From JBKQHQ01 sp052148715 (GTDB lineage Bacteria > Pseudomonadota > Alphaproteobacteria > Rhizobiales > Xanthobacteraceae), in the NCBI GenBank assembly GCA_052148715.1, contig JBKQHQ010000096.1, positions 43,200-107,199 on the forward strand: a stretch of DNA of 64,000 nucleotides, given 5' to 3'. Position numbers and translations under genes: made by a program. The notes beneath the pieces were generated by a model. The model was not told where the DNA came from, made no database searches, and saw nothing but the letters and a program-made list of their open reading frames with translations. Of the stretch, positions 19,213-26,889 are shown one piece after another. How positions within the stretch are numbered: position 1 is the stretch's first letter; every line of letters starts with the position of its first letter.

Positions 19213-19608
19213 CTATTCGTCTTCCTCGGGCTGCTCCTCCGGCGGCGTGAGGCCTTCGAGGCCGCGCAGCAGCTCTTCTTCAGTCATCCGATCGACGGTT
19301 ATTTCGGTGTCGTCGGCGTCGACACCGGCCGTACCGGCAGCACCCAGCAGCGGAACCGTCTCCGGCTCCGGCTCGTCCACTTCCACGTATTTCTGCAACG
19401 AATGAACGAGCTCTTCCTTGAGATCACCGGGCGAGATGGTCGTATCGGCAATCTCCCGCAGCGCAATAACCGGGTTCTTGTCGTTGTCCCGCTCGACGGT
19501 AATCGGTGATCCGGAAGAAATCATGCGCGCGCGGTGGCTCGCTAGCAACACTAGCTCAAAGCGGTTCTCAACTTTATCTATGCAATCTTCTACCGTGACA
19601 CGAGCCAT
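19213..19608 (-). CDS. rpoZ: DNA-directed RNA polymerase omega subunit
   Basis: Small subunit that assists assembly of RNA polymerase through beta-prime and contributes to (p)ppGpp binding. The 131-residue product starts MARVTVEDCIDKVENRFELVLLASHRAR, the family signature, and carries the NPVIALREIAD block. An acidic alphaproteobacterial tail ends in PPEEQPEEDE. ATG at 19608 is at the signature start; a longer in-frame extension upstream is noncoding. It sits upstream of rel, linking the ppGpp target and the ppGpp enzyme. Confidence 0.95.
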   Translation of the reverse strand: MARVTVEDCIDKVENRFELVLLASHRARMISSGSPITVERDNDKNPVIALREIADTTISPGDLKEELVHSLQKYVEVDEPEPETVPLLGAAGTAGVDADDTEITVDRMTEEELLRGLEGLTPPEEQPEEDE

Positions 19609-19913
19609 AATCTCGCCGCTCCTGACGCGAAAAGGTTTCTGGAAGCAGGTGTTAGGTATCGTTGGCGGGATGAAAGTGCAAGCGCGAAATTTATCTTGGC
19701 GTTGCGCGATGGCTCTGTTAGGCAACCCAGGGAACCGAATTCCAACCCGTCCAATTATCTCTGAGGGACCGGTTGCGGCGGCACGAACGTTGGTGCAGAG
19801 CCCAGGCGGCGCGCCGACGATCGCTCCCTTAACCACGATCCGAGACGTTTTCCCGCCGCAAGTCGTCGGGCCGCCGTTGGATAAATTAGGTTTTTGATCA
19901 CAAGAGAGAACTC
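19609..19913. other. Divergent intergenic region rpoZ / NYN gene
   Basis: About 305 bp between two divergent starts. AT-richer than its neighbours, so it probably holds the promoters of both. I see no further gene or strong hairpin in it. Confidence 0.5.
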
Positions 19914-20573
19914 ATGGCCCCCCAAACCGAAAAAATCGCGCTGTTCATTGATGGTGCTAACCTTTACGCGACCGCCAAATCCCTTGGCTTCGACATAGAT
20001 TACAAGCGGTTACTACGCGAGTTCCAGTCACGCGGGTACCTTCTGCGCGCCTTTTACTATACGGCAGTAATCGAGGACCAGGAATATTCGTCGATCCGCC
20101 CGCTGATCGATTGGCTCGACTACAACGGCTATACCGTCGTCACCAAGGCAACCAAGGAATTCGTGGACCAGACCGGCCGCCGTAAAGTTAAAGGCAACAT
20201 GGATATTGAGCTTGCGGTCGACGCCATGGAGATCGCCGAGCATATCGATCAGATGGTGCTATTTTCCGGTGACGGCGACTTTCGCTCGCTGGTCGAGGCG
20301 ATGCAGCGGCGCGGCGTCCGCGTGACGGTCGTCTCGACGGTGTCAACCCAGCCACCGATGGTTGCGGACGAGCTGCGCCGGCAAGCGGACCAGTTTGTCG
20401 ATATCGTCGAGCTGCAGCCGAAGATCGGCCGCGATCCCGCCGAGCGCGCCCCCCGGGAACCGCGCGAGATGCGCGAGCCCCGCGGCGAGCCGAGGCAGCA
20501 TACGCCTCAATTCTTGCAGCGCAGCACCGCTCCGCAGCGAGCCGGCGCCGAGGAAGATGAATTCGAAGATTGA
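19914..20573 (+). CDS. NYN domain protein (LabA/DUF88 family, PIN-like nuclease fold)
   Basis: 219 residues with a PIN-like NYN domain over about residues 8-165. The acidic active-site positions of the fold are present: D14 in ALFIDGANLY, KGNMDIELAVDAM, and LFSGDGDFRSLVEAM. Family members are proposed to be RNA-processing nucleases; the substrate here is unknown. The last 50 residues are a low-complexity tail rich in Arg, Pro and Glu (REPREMREPRGEP), perhaps for nucleic-acid or protein contacts. The stop overlaps the start of the uracil-DNA glycosylase gene by 4 bp. Confidence 0.88.
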   Translation: MAPQTEKIALFIDGANLYATAKSLGFDIDYKRLLREFQSRGYLLRAFYYTAVIEDQEYSSIRPLIDWLDYNGYTVVTKATKEFVDQTGRRKVKGNMDIELAVDAMEIAEHIDQMVLFSGDGDFRSLVEAMQRRGVRVTVVSTVSTQPPMVADELRRQADQFVDIVELQPKIGRDPAERAPREPREMREPRGEPRQHTPQFLQRSTAPQRAGAEEDEFED

Positions 20574-21283
20574 CCAAGAAGTCCGTGGCGAAACCGGGCC
20601 AGGGCGGCGAGGCACCGCGCGATTGCCCGCGCTGCCCGCGTCTCGTCAGCTTTCGGCAAAGCTGGCGCGCACGTGAGCCGGAGTGGTTCAACGCGCCGGT
20701 CCCTTCTTTCGGGCCTGCCGATGCACGGCTGGTGATCGTCGGCCTCGCCCCCGGCCTGCAAGGCGCCAACCGCACCGGCCGGCCATTCACCGGCGATTTC
20801 GCCGGCCACTTGCTCTATGCGACGCTCACGGAATTCGGCTTCGCACGGGGTCACTACGCGGCGCGCGCCGATGACGGGCTGACCCTGGTTGATTGCCGCA
20901 TCACCAATGCGGTGCGCTGCGTGCCGCCGGAGAACAAGCCGATCGGGGCGGAAATTGCCGCCTGCCGCGCCTTCCTCAAGGCGACCCTGTTGGGCATGCC
21001 CAAGCTCGAGGCGATCGTGGCGCTGGGTCGCATTGCCCACGACACCGCGGTCGCGGCGCTCGGCGCCAAGCGTTCGATCATCGTCTTCGGGCATGGCCGC
21101 GCCCAACCGATCGGCGGCCTCATGCTGTTCGATAGCTATCACTGCTCGCGCTACAACACGAACACGGGCGTGCTGACGCCGCAGATGTTTCGGGCCGTCT
21201 TCGCGGCCGTGCGGACGCATCTCGATGCGCGCAGCCGGGAGACCACATCGCCGGCGCTCGCGTCGGGTGGAAACACCGGATAG
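20570..21283 (+). CDS. Uracil-DNA glycosylase, family 5 (UDGb) type
   Basis: Base-excision repair enzyme removing uracil and other deaminated bases from DNA. Motif 1 is GLAPGLQGANRTGRPFTGD, with the Ala/Gly pattern of family 5 rather than the Asp or Glu of other families. Motif 2 is YHCSRYNTNTGVLTP. Cysteines suited to a 4Fe-4S cluster are visible (CPRC near residue 19, RC in NAVRCVPPENK, then ACRAFL). A TTG start at 20570 overlaps the NYN stop; GTG at 20585 is an alternative. The coupling with a NYN protein is noted as a finding. Confidence 0.87.
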   Translation: MTKKSVAKPGQGGEAPRDCPRCPRLVSFRQSWRAREPEWFNAPVPSFGPADARLVIVGLAPGLQGANRTGRPFTGDFAGHLLYATLTEFGFARGHYAARADDGLTLVDCRITNAVRCVPPENKPIGAEIAACRAFLKATLLGMPKLEAIVALGRIAHDTAVAALGAKRSIIVFGHGRAQPIGGLMLFDSYHCSRYNTNTGVLTPQMFRAVFAAVRTHLDARSRETTSPALASGGNTG

Positions 21284-21322
21284 AGCCGATCACGCCGTCG
21301 TCTCTGATCAGTGACGTGCGCG

Positions 21323-21796
21323 TTAGCCTTTCTGGCGCAACAAACGGCCGCGCTCACGGTCCCAAGATCGCTGCTTTTCGGTCTCGCGCTTGTCGTGCAG
21401 CTTCTTGCCGCGCGCCAAGGCGAGCTCGACTTTCGCGCGCCCCTTGTCGTTGAAGTAGAGCTTCAGCGGCACGATCGTCATGCCCTCACGCTCGACCGCC
21501 CCGATCAGCTTGTTGATCTGCCGCTTGTGCAGCAGCAGCTTGCGCGGCCGCTTCGGCGTGTGATTGAAGCGGCTCGCCTGCAAATATTCAGGAATATTGG
21601 CGTTGTAGAGCCAGATTTCGCCTTCGCGCGGACCCGCGAAGGATTCGCCGATGGTTGCCTTGCCGTTGCGCAGCGATTTCACCTCGGTGCCGGAGAGCGC
21701 GATGCCCGCTTCCAGCGTCTCGCCGATCTCATAATGGAATCGCGCCTTGCGGTTGTCGGCGATCACGCGAAACGGTTTTTCCGATTTTGCCGCCAT
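21323..21796 (-). CDS. smpB: SsrA-binding protein SmpB
   Basis: Binds tmRNA and delivers it to stalled ribosomes in trans-translation. The 157 residues show the OB-fold core: NRKARFHYEIGETLEAGIAL, GTEVKSLRNGKATIGESFA and KLYFNDKGRAKVELALARG. The basic C-terminal tail KKLHDKRETEKQRSWDRE mimics the mRNA path in the decoding centre. The start MAAKSEK at 21796 is preferred over an ATG three codons upstream. No tmRNA gene is visible in this window. Confidence 0.96.
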   Translation of the reverse strand: MAAKSEKPFRVIADNRKARFHYEIGETLEAGIALSGTEVKSLRNGKATIGESFAGPREGEIWLYNANIPEYLQASRFNHTPKRPRKLLLHKRQINKLIGAVEREGMTIVPLKLYFNDKGRAKVELALARGKKLHDKRETEKQRSWDRERGRLLRQKG

Positions 21797-21832
21797 GGCT
21801 CGCACGTCACCACTGTCGCATCGAGCAAGCGG

Positions 21833-22249
21833 TCACGATGCCTTAACCTGGCTCTTGAGCAAATCGCGAATCTCGGTCAACAGCACCTCCTGCCGGGTCG
21901 GGGCCGCCGGCTTGGCAGGCTCCGCGCGCAAGCGGTTGATCCCCTTCACCAGCAAAAACATCACCCAGGCGACGATCACGAAATTGATGGTGACCGTGAG
22001 AAAGCTGCCCCAGGCGAGCACGGCGCCTTGCTTCTTGGCGTCGGCAAGGTTCGAGGCGTCGACCTTGGACGACAGCGCGAGGAAGTAGTTGGAAAAATCG
22101 AAGCCGCCGGTTACCGCACCGACCACCGGCATGATGATGTCGCCGACCAACGACTGCACGATGCCGTTGAACGCCGCACCGATGATGATGCCGACCGCGA
22201 GGTCGACAACATTGCCGCGCATGGCGAATTCACGAAATTCCCGCAACAT
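21833..22249 (-). CDS. mscL: Large-conductance mechanosensitive channel MscL
   Basis: Homopentameric inner-membrane emergency valve that opens under hypo-osmotic stress. The 138 residues begin MLREFREFAMRGNVVDLAVG and continue into the gate helix GIIIGAAFNGIVQSLV. A periplasmic loop is followed by the second helix INFVIVAWVMFLLVKGIN and a charged C-terminal bundle LLTEIRDLLKSQ. Length and both helices fit the family. It is followed by smpB on the same strand (36 bp). Confidence 0.95.
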   Translation of the reverse strand: MLREFREFAMRGNVVDLAVGIIIGAAFNGIVQSLVGDIIMPVVGAVTGGFDFSNYFLALSSKVDASNLADAKKQGAVLAWGSFLTVTINFVIVAWVMFLLVKGINRLRAEPAKPAAPTRQEVLLTEIRDLLKSQVKAS

Positions 22250-22357
22250 CGGTATCGGACCCCACGGAATGCCAAGACATCGCGTCTACGATGCGCCGCT
22301 CACGCGCACGAAGCAACGGTCGATCGGAGACGAATTGTGCGCCGAACAAGCTGCCAG

Positions 22358-22445
22358 GGCAAATTCCGATTAGGTTGAATCGGAATTTGTTCTGGATTTA
22401 TTGATTTGGCCGCATTTTCTTGCGGAAAACGGGTTTTCACCGTGC
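22358..22445. repeat. Palindromic intergenic repeat (RIME-like)
   Basis: A perfect 12-bp inverted repeat, CAAATTCCGATT (22360-22371) and AATCGGAATTTG (22378-22389) around AGGTTG, is followed by GCATTTTCTTGCGGAAAAC. The combination resembles the palindromic intergenic elements widespread in rhizobial genomes. Hairpin arms are seen directly; the family assignment rests on resemblance. Confidence 0.55.
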
Positions 22446-23129
22446 CCGCGCCGTGGGCCGTCTATATCAGCGTCCGCCAGTGTCGGCAACGCAACATCGG
22501 AAGAAGCTATCTCCCTGCCGTCCGGCCCAGGGTGACGAAGGAGAACTACTTGGCCTAGAACGACTCATTGCTGAGGGGCGAGGTCTGGATGGGCGACATC
22601 CTCGGTTCTCTGATCGCTATGAAGTCGAAGCCTGCCGCTCGATGACAGCTACTACACACTGACGTAAGGACCTACGTCGTCCAAGTCGGTTTCGAAGCCG
22701 CGAGGGCAATGGCTCGGGCCAATGGAATGACGATGGCCCAAGAACGCCGAGCGAGAGGGTGTCTCGCGAGAAGAAATTAGGGCTCCCGGCTCGACAAGCC
22801 GTGCAAATGCCCCAAGCCGCGTTGATGATCGAGTGACCGCCTTTGTTTGCAATCGCGTTGAACGGCAACTCGTCGACGAGAGGCCGTATGGCGAGCCGCG
22901 TGCGTGAACAGATGCGTTTCCTTCGCCGACGCCCGAGATTTGGCGACAACGACATTCCTTCCCGCGATCCTCATCGACCATTACGAACACGTCCTTGCAT
23001 GCTCGGTCGGGCTTTCTGTGGGGCAACATACGACACGCGTAGCGCGAGACGGAAGGTGCGGCAAAGGTTGCGGCTCAGGCGCGCAACGCTGCCGCATGAG
23101 CCAACGCGCTGCTCGCCAAATGTCTTCGC
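22446..23129. other. Intergenic region without supported gene
   Basis: About 680 bp with several short overlapping frames on both strands. None has a convincing start, ribosome binding site or recognisable domain. Fragments on the minus strand faintly suggest a decayed coding region, but I could not reconstruct a family. Confidence 0.4.
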
Positions 23130-23369
23130 TCAAGATCGGTTTGCTTCCCGCACTGCAACTACCGGAGAAGCAATTGCCATGAGCGCGTAGGTACGCAATC
23201 GTACAGGATTGCGCTCACCTTCCGCTGCACGCGTTAGAATGCGGTCCGCAAGGGCCAGCCGCATTTCCTGAGTCTGTTGATTTGGCGAAAGCTGATCACA
23301 CGCTTCGTCAAACGCCGTCCTTACGATCGCAAGCGTCTCGGGGTCAAAAGATCTATCTAACGTCGACAT
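23130..23369 (-). CDS. Small conserved-type hypothetical protein (79 aa)
   Basis: 79 residues starting MSTLDRSFDPETLAIVRTAFDEAC, soluble and helical, with a basic RLRTYALMAI segment near the end. ATG at 23369 has a strong GGAGGA site five bases upstream. The style, a short helical protein with DRSFDPET at the start, resembles small proteins often seen in Bradyrhizobium-type genomes; no function is known to me. It stands alone between two gene-poor stretches. Confidence 0.7.
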   Translation of the reverse strand: MSTLDRSFDPETLAIVRTAFDEACDQLSPNQQTQEMRLALADRILTRAAEGERNPVRLRTYALMAIASPVVAVREANRS

Positions 23370-24101
23370 CAATTCCTCCCAGAACCAGCCTACGAAACGG
23401 GCACATTACACCTACACCGTTCGGATGGAGCTGTATCGTTAAATATCGGTAATCAATCACTCCTGACATAAGGAGCTGACTCGCGAACGCATCGATAGGC
23501 AACGAAATGTTGACGCAGGCAATATGATGTCCAGAGCCGCCAAAAGCACTTGGTCTTGACGGCTGGTGACGGTGAAGGCCAGCATGATCCGATAGTCGCC
23601 ATGCGGAACGAGTCGGCATACGGAACTGGCTCGAACGGCACAAGTCGCTTGCTTTGACGCGCCGCAACATGCGCCCTCATCGCGCTTTCGTGATCGGGAC
23701 GATAGGAACACACAATCTTTCTAGGAAGTCATTCTCCTGGCGAGCGCTCCCCGCCAGATTATATGCGGACGCGGGAAGCGCCTCCGTGCTGCCTCCGTTT
23801 ATTCGTTGCTGTCGGCGCTGAGATTGGATTTCGACTCGATCCGTGCGACAGCATCAACGCGACGCACGGCTATCATCCGAATAACGTTACGCTGAACACC
23901 GGGTAAGTATTTGGTTACAACGGCATTCTGCGGTCGAGTGCAAGGACAACCGGCTAAAGCACCGGTGGTCCAGCACGCACGGCTCATTGCAGAGCGCACG
24001 AGAAGAAATGCTATTTCTGTTTTTGCGTGGTCGTCTATTTCTCTCTCATTGCTTGGGCCATCGGGCCTCTAACATGCTCGTTTTGCGGCGATTTCAACCA
24101 T
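23370..24101. other. Intergenic region without supported gene
   Basis: About 730 bp of lower GC content. Short minus-strand frames at 23353-23713 overlap one another and lack domain resemblance. I see no gene I can support. Confidence 0.4.
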
Positions 24102-24202
24102 TCATTGCCAAAAGCTAATCTAAGACCAGTGAACCATGTTTTCGTAACGTGAATTGCGCTTCTTAGGAAAGAGAAACGTACGTCCAAGATGTGCGTGTCG
24201 TT
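24102..24202 (+). repeat. Leader repeat, copy 1
   Basis: Upstream copy of an approximately 100-bp imperfect direct repeat. Shared blocks in order are TCATTGCCAAAA, TAATCT, GTGAACCATG, GTGAATTG, CTTAGGAAA and CGTCCAAG. The second copy leads directly into the gene at 24407, so this copy may be a duplicated promoter or 5' leader that has lost its gene. Confidence 0.6.
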
Positions 24203-24290
24203 AACAACGAGTGACCATCCTCAAGGCCGGCTCCGCGTCCACGCTCGACATCGTTGTCCGACACGTTGGTCTTGAGACGATATCGACCAC

Positions 24291-24391
24291 TCATTGCCAA
24301 AACTTAATCTCAGATCGGTGAACCATGCTTTCGCGCGGTGAATTGAACTCTTAAGGAAACCTAGACCGCGCGTCCAAGCCGCGTGTCTTTT
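24291..24391 (+). repeat. Leader repeat, copy 2 (upstream of glycine-rich gene)
   Basis: Second copy of the repeat at 24102-24202, ending just before the AAGGAGGA ribosome binding site of the gene at 24407. Its position suggests it contains the functional promoter and untranslated leader. A short spacer of about 88 bp separates the copies. Confidence 0.6.
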
Positions 24392-24406
24392 TCAAGGAGG
24401 ACTGTC

Positions 24407-24808
24407 ATGTTGCGCAGAAGCACCATCGCGCTCGTTGCAAGCGTTGCTCTCGCTGCGGCTTCCGTCTCCACCGAGGCCATGGCCTTTGGCGCAGGAGGAC
24501 ATGGGGGAGTCGGAGGCCACGGCGCGGTTGGGTTCAGCGGAGGGCATTTTAGTGGCTTCGGTGGCGGCACGGGGGGGGTTGGCGCAAGCGCGTTGGGATT
24601 TCGCAGCGGCGCCCTAGCGGGTGTTCATGCCGGTCCGGGCCCTGTGGGCGGACGTGGTTTGGCCGGGCGCCGCGGGCGCGGTCGGGGCTATGGCTACGGT
24701 TACGGGTGGGGCGGTTACGGGTGGGGCGATGACTATGGATTATACGCCGGGTACGACGGCGGTGATTGTTACGTCTTGACGCCGCTCGGCTATCAATGGG
24801 CGTGCTGA
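24407..24808 (+). CDS. Small secreted glycine-rich protein
   Basis: 133 residues with a clear signal peptide (MLRRSTIALVASVALAAAS, then AMA). The mature part is dominated by glycine with His, Tyr and Trp (GGHGGVGGHGAVG, later GYGYGYGWGGYGWGDDYG). The end CYVLTPLGYQWAC carries two cysteines that could form a disulfide. ATG at 24407 has AAGGAGGA six bases upstream, one of the best ribosome binding sites in the window. Function unknown; similar proteins are exported to the cell surface. The upstream region is duplicated. Confidence 0.75.
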   Translation: MLRRSTIALVASVALAAASVSTEAMAFGAGGHGGVGGHGAVGFSGGHFSGFGGGTGGVGASALGFRSGALAGVHAGPGPVGGRGLAGRRGRGRGYGYGYGWGGYGWGDDYGLYAGYDGGDCYVLTPLGYQWAC

Positions 24809-24888
24809 ACCTCGAGGTGCGCCCCTGCATGCGCCGAGGGCACGACTGCACGGGCTGGCTCAAACGATGAGAAAATGCCGTGTCGCGA

Positions 24889-24913
24889 TGAGGGGGCCGG
24901 TCTGTCCCCCTCA
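24889..24913. other. Hairpin downstream of glycine-rich gene
   Basis: Perfect 8-bp stem TGAGGGGG / CCCCCTCA with a 9-nt loop about 80 bp after the stop codon. No T-run follows, so it may act as a 3' stabiliser or weak terminator. Confidence 0.35.
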
Positions 24914-25098
24914 CCTATCATTGGCGGTCCCGCGCGGCCGGGTCAGATTCGATGAGGTAGAGCGCAATTTTAATGCCGGCTCTCTCGCCTCACGGAGGCT
25001 CGCCCGAACGATTGCAAAGTCCGGGGAATCCTCCGCCTGGTCCGGGAATTTGATTTAGACGTGATCCCTCTTTCAGATCCGCTCTTTTGCGGGTCTCC

Positions 25099-25434
25099 TC
25101 ACCCTTTTTTTCCCCAATCCATGGCACGCATCCAATAGGAAATGGGGTTCGTCGGATCGAGCTTTATTGCCTCGGTGTGATCCGCGATGGCACGGTCGTA
25201 GTCCGCCTTGGCGAAGTACCCCATCCCACGGTTATGGTACGCAACGAAGCGATGACATAACGCTTCGTTGCTCGCGTCGATGATGCGCGTGCAGGCAGCG
25301 ATGGCGCGATCAGCGTCTGTGGCATCCTCGGTGAAGTAATGCTGCGCGCAATGGTCAACATTGCGCTCGTCCACAGCAAATGTGGGCGTAACGAAAAGGG
25401 ATGCCGCGGCGACTAAAAGACTTCCGGCCCGCAT
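25099..25434 (-). CDS. Small secreted TPR protein
   Basis: 111 residues: a signal peptide (MRAGSLLVAAASLFVTPTFA) followed by about one and a half to two tetratricopeptide repeats. The clearest is YHNRGMGYFAKADYDRAIADHTEAIKLDP. Cysteines at about residues 29, 48 and 60 might form a periplasmic disulfide. TPR units mediate protein contacts; the partner is unknown. Not in an obvious operon. Confidence 0.75.
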   Translation of the reverse strand: MRAGSLLVAAASLFVTPTFAVDERNVDHCAQHYFTEDATDADRAIAACTRIIDASNEALCHRFVAYHNRGMGYFAKADYDRAIADHTEAIKLDPTNPISYWMRAMDWGKKG

Positions 25435-25618
25435 GTCCCCCCTTCGTAACGACCAATGGAAATCTAGCAGGACGAGATGCTACTTATCTGCGACCTGTTG
25501 TCGACTTGGTCGCGCCGCAACGCCCTTTTACTCCAGTTGACTGCTGAAACCGTCATGGACGCCTTGCAAGACTTGGAACACTGCCGACTAACCTTGGTGC
25601 TAATTTCCGACAACGTCA

Positions 25619-26521
25619 TTAGTTGATCAGGCCCGCGTGCACCATGGCGTCGCGTACCACCTGCTTCGACCTCTCGGCAAGCGGCACCATCGGCAGGCGC
25701 ACCGTGTCGGCGCACTTGCCGAGAATCGAGAGCGCGTATTTCGCCGGCGACGGATTGGCCTCGACGAACAGCGCGCTGTGCAACGGCATCAAGATATCCT
25801 GCAGCCGCAGCGCCGCGCCGAAATCGCCCTTGAGGCAGGCATGCTGAAACTCGGCGCACAGACGCGGCGCAACGTTGGAGGTGACCGATATGCAACCGTG
25901 CCCGCCATGCGCCATGAAGCCGAGCGCGGCCGCGTCCTCGCCCGAGAGCTGATTGAACCCCTGCCCCATCGCGGCGCGCTGCTGCGACGCCCGCACCACA
26001 TTGGCGGTCGCATCCTTCACGCCGGCGATGTTCTTCAGCGCGAACAGCCGTTGCATCGTTTCGACCGACATATCGACCACCGAGCGGCCCGGAATGTTGT
26101 AGATCAGGATCGGAATGCCGATCGCGTCGTCGATCGCCTTGAAGTGCTGATACAGGCCTTCCTGGGTCGGCTTGTTATAGTACGGGGTGACGACCAGCAC
26201 CGCGTCCGCCCCCGCTTTCTCCGCGTGCCTGGCGAATTCGATCGCCTCGGCGGTCGAGTTCGAGCCGGCGCCGGCAACGACCGGGACGCGGCCCTTGGCG
26301 GCCTCGACGCAGCACTCGACCACGGCGTTGTGCTCCCCATGCGACAGCGTCGGCGATTCGCCCGTCGTTCCGACCGGAACGAGTCCATTGGTCCCTTCAG
26401 CGATCTGCCACTCGACGAGGCCGCGCAACGCGCCCTCATCGACCGAGCCGTTCTTGAACGGCGTGACGAGCGCGGTGAAAGATCCTCGAAAGCTCGTCTT
26501 GGCGCTGATATTGGCGCTCAT
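25619..26521 (-). CDS. dapA: 4-hydroxy-tetrahydrodipicolinate synthase
   Basis: Condenses pyruvate with aspartate semialdehyde, the first committed step to diaminopimelate and lysine. The 300-residue TIM barrel shows the GTTGE motif (T52-T53), Y141 in YNIPGR and the Schiff-base lysine K169 in IAGVKDAT. It is divergent from the lytic transglycosylase gene, which acts on the peptidoglycan that DAP supplies. Confidence 0.95.
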   Translation of the reverse strand: MSANISAKTSFRGSFTALVTPFKNGSVDEGALRGLVEWQIAEGTNGLVPVGTTGESPTLSHGEHNAVVECCVEAAKGRVPVVAGAGSNSTAEAIEFARHAEKAGADAVLVVTPYYNKPTQEGLYQHFKAIDDAIGIPILIYNIPGRSVVDMSVETMQRLFALKNIAGVKDATANVVRASQQRAAMGQGFNQLSGEDAAALGFMAHGGHGCISVTSNVAPRLCAEFQHACLKGDFGAALRLQDILMPLHSALFVEANPSPAKYALSILGKCADTVRLPMVPLAERSKQVVRDAMVHAGLIN

Positions 26522-26889
26522 GGTCTAATCCTCGTGCTCGCTTCGCCGGCCCGCCGGCAGAGCGCATCTCGATACCGCGTCGTCGGCGCGGGGCATCCTC
26601 TCACCAACGTTTGATCACGACCCCAGTGTTGGTGACGCAACACGAACGTATTGAAGTTGCAGGCGTTCCGGGCTGATCTATTTGGCTCTGATTGCCGTCA
26701 TGATATCGCCTCGGGAGCATGGAGGAAACCCCCATTGCGGCGATGGATCGGCGGCGACCGGGCCCTGCCGCCTTTTTGCCGCCGTTGACGTCGATAAATC
26801 GCTGTTCGGTCGGCCAGGGTTCGATCAAGCTGCGGCTGCAATGGGTCGGGGATTGCGGCGCCATCAACAGCAAGTAGGGACGTCGGTCG
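26522..26889. other. Divergent intergenic region dapA / transglycosylase
   Basis: About 370 bp between divergent starts. I see no supported gene or RNA; it presumably carries both promoters. Confidence 0.4.

Noticed and set aside
22617..23029. Overlapping minus-strand frames with LVDELPFNAIANKGG suggesting a decayed IS5-type transposase
   Set aside because: Resemblance is limited to a few residues; no terminal inverted repeats, catalytic acids or continuing homology could be found by eye.
23453..23713. Minus-strand frames of about 85 codons upstream of the 79-aa gene
   Set aside because: Two overlapping frames with no ribosome binding site, domain or consistent codon bias.
25060..25098. Stem GATCCGC/GCGGGTC with a later T-run as terminator between two genes
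   Set aside because: The T-run is about ten bases away from the stem and on the strand opposite to the adjacent gene.
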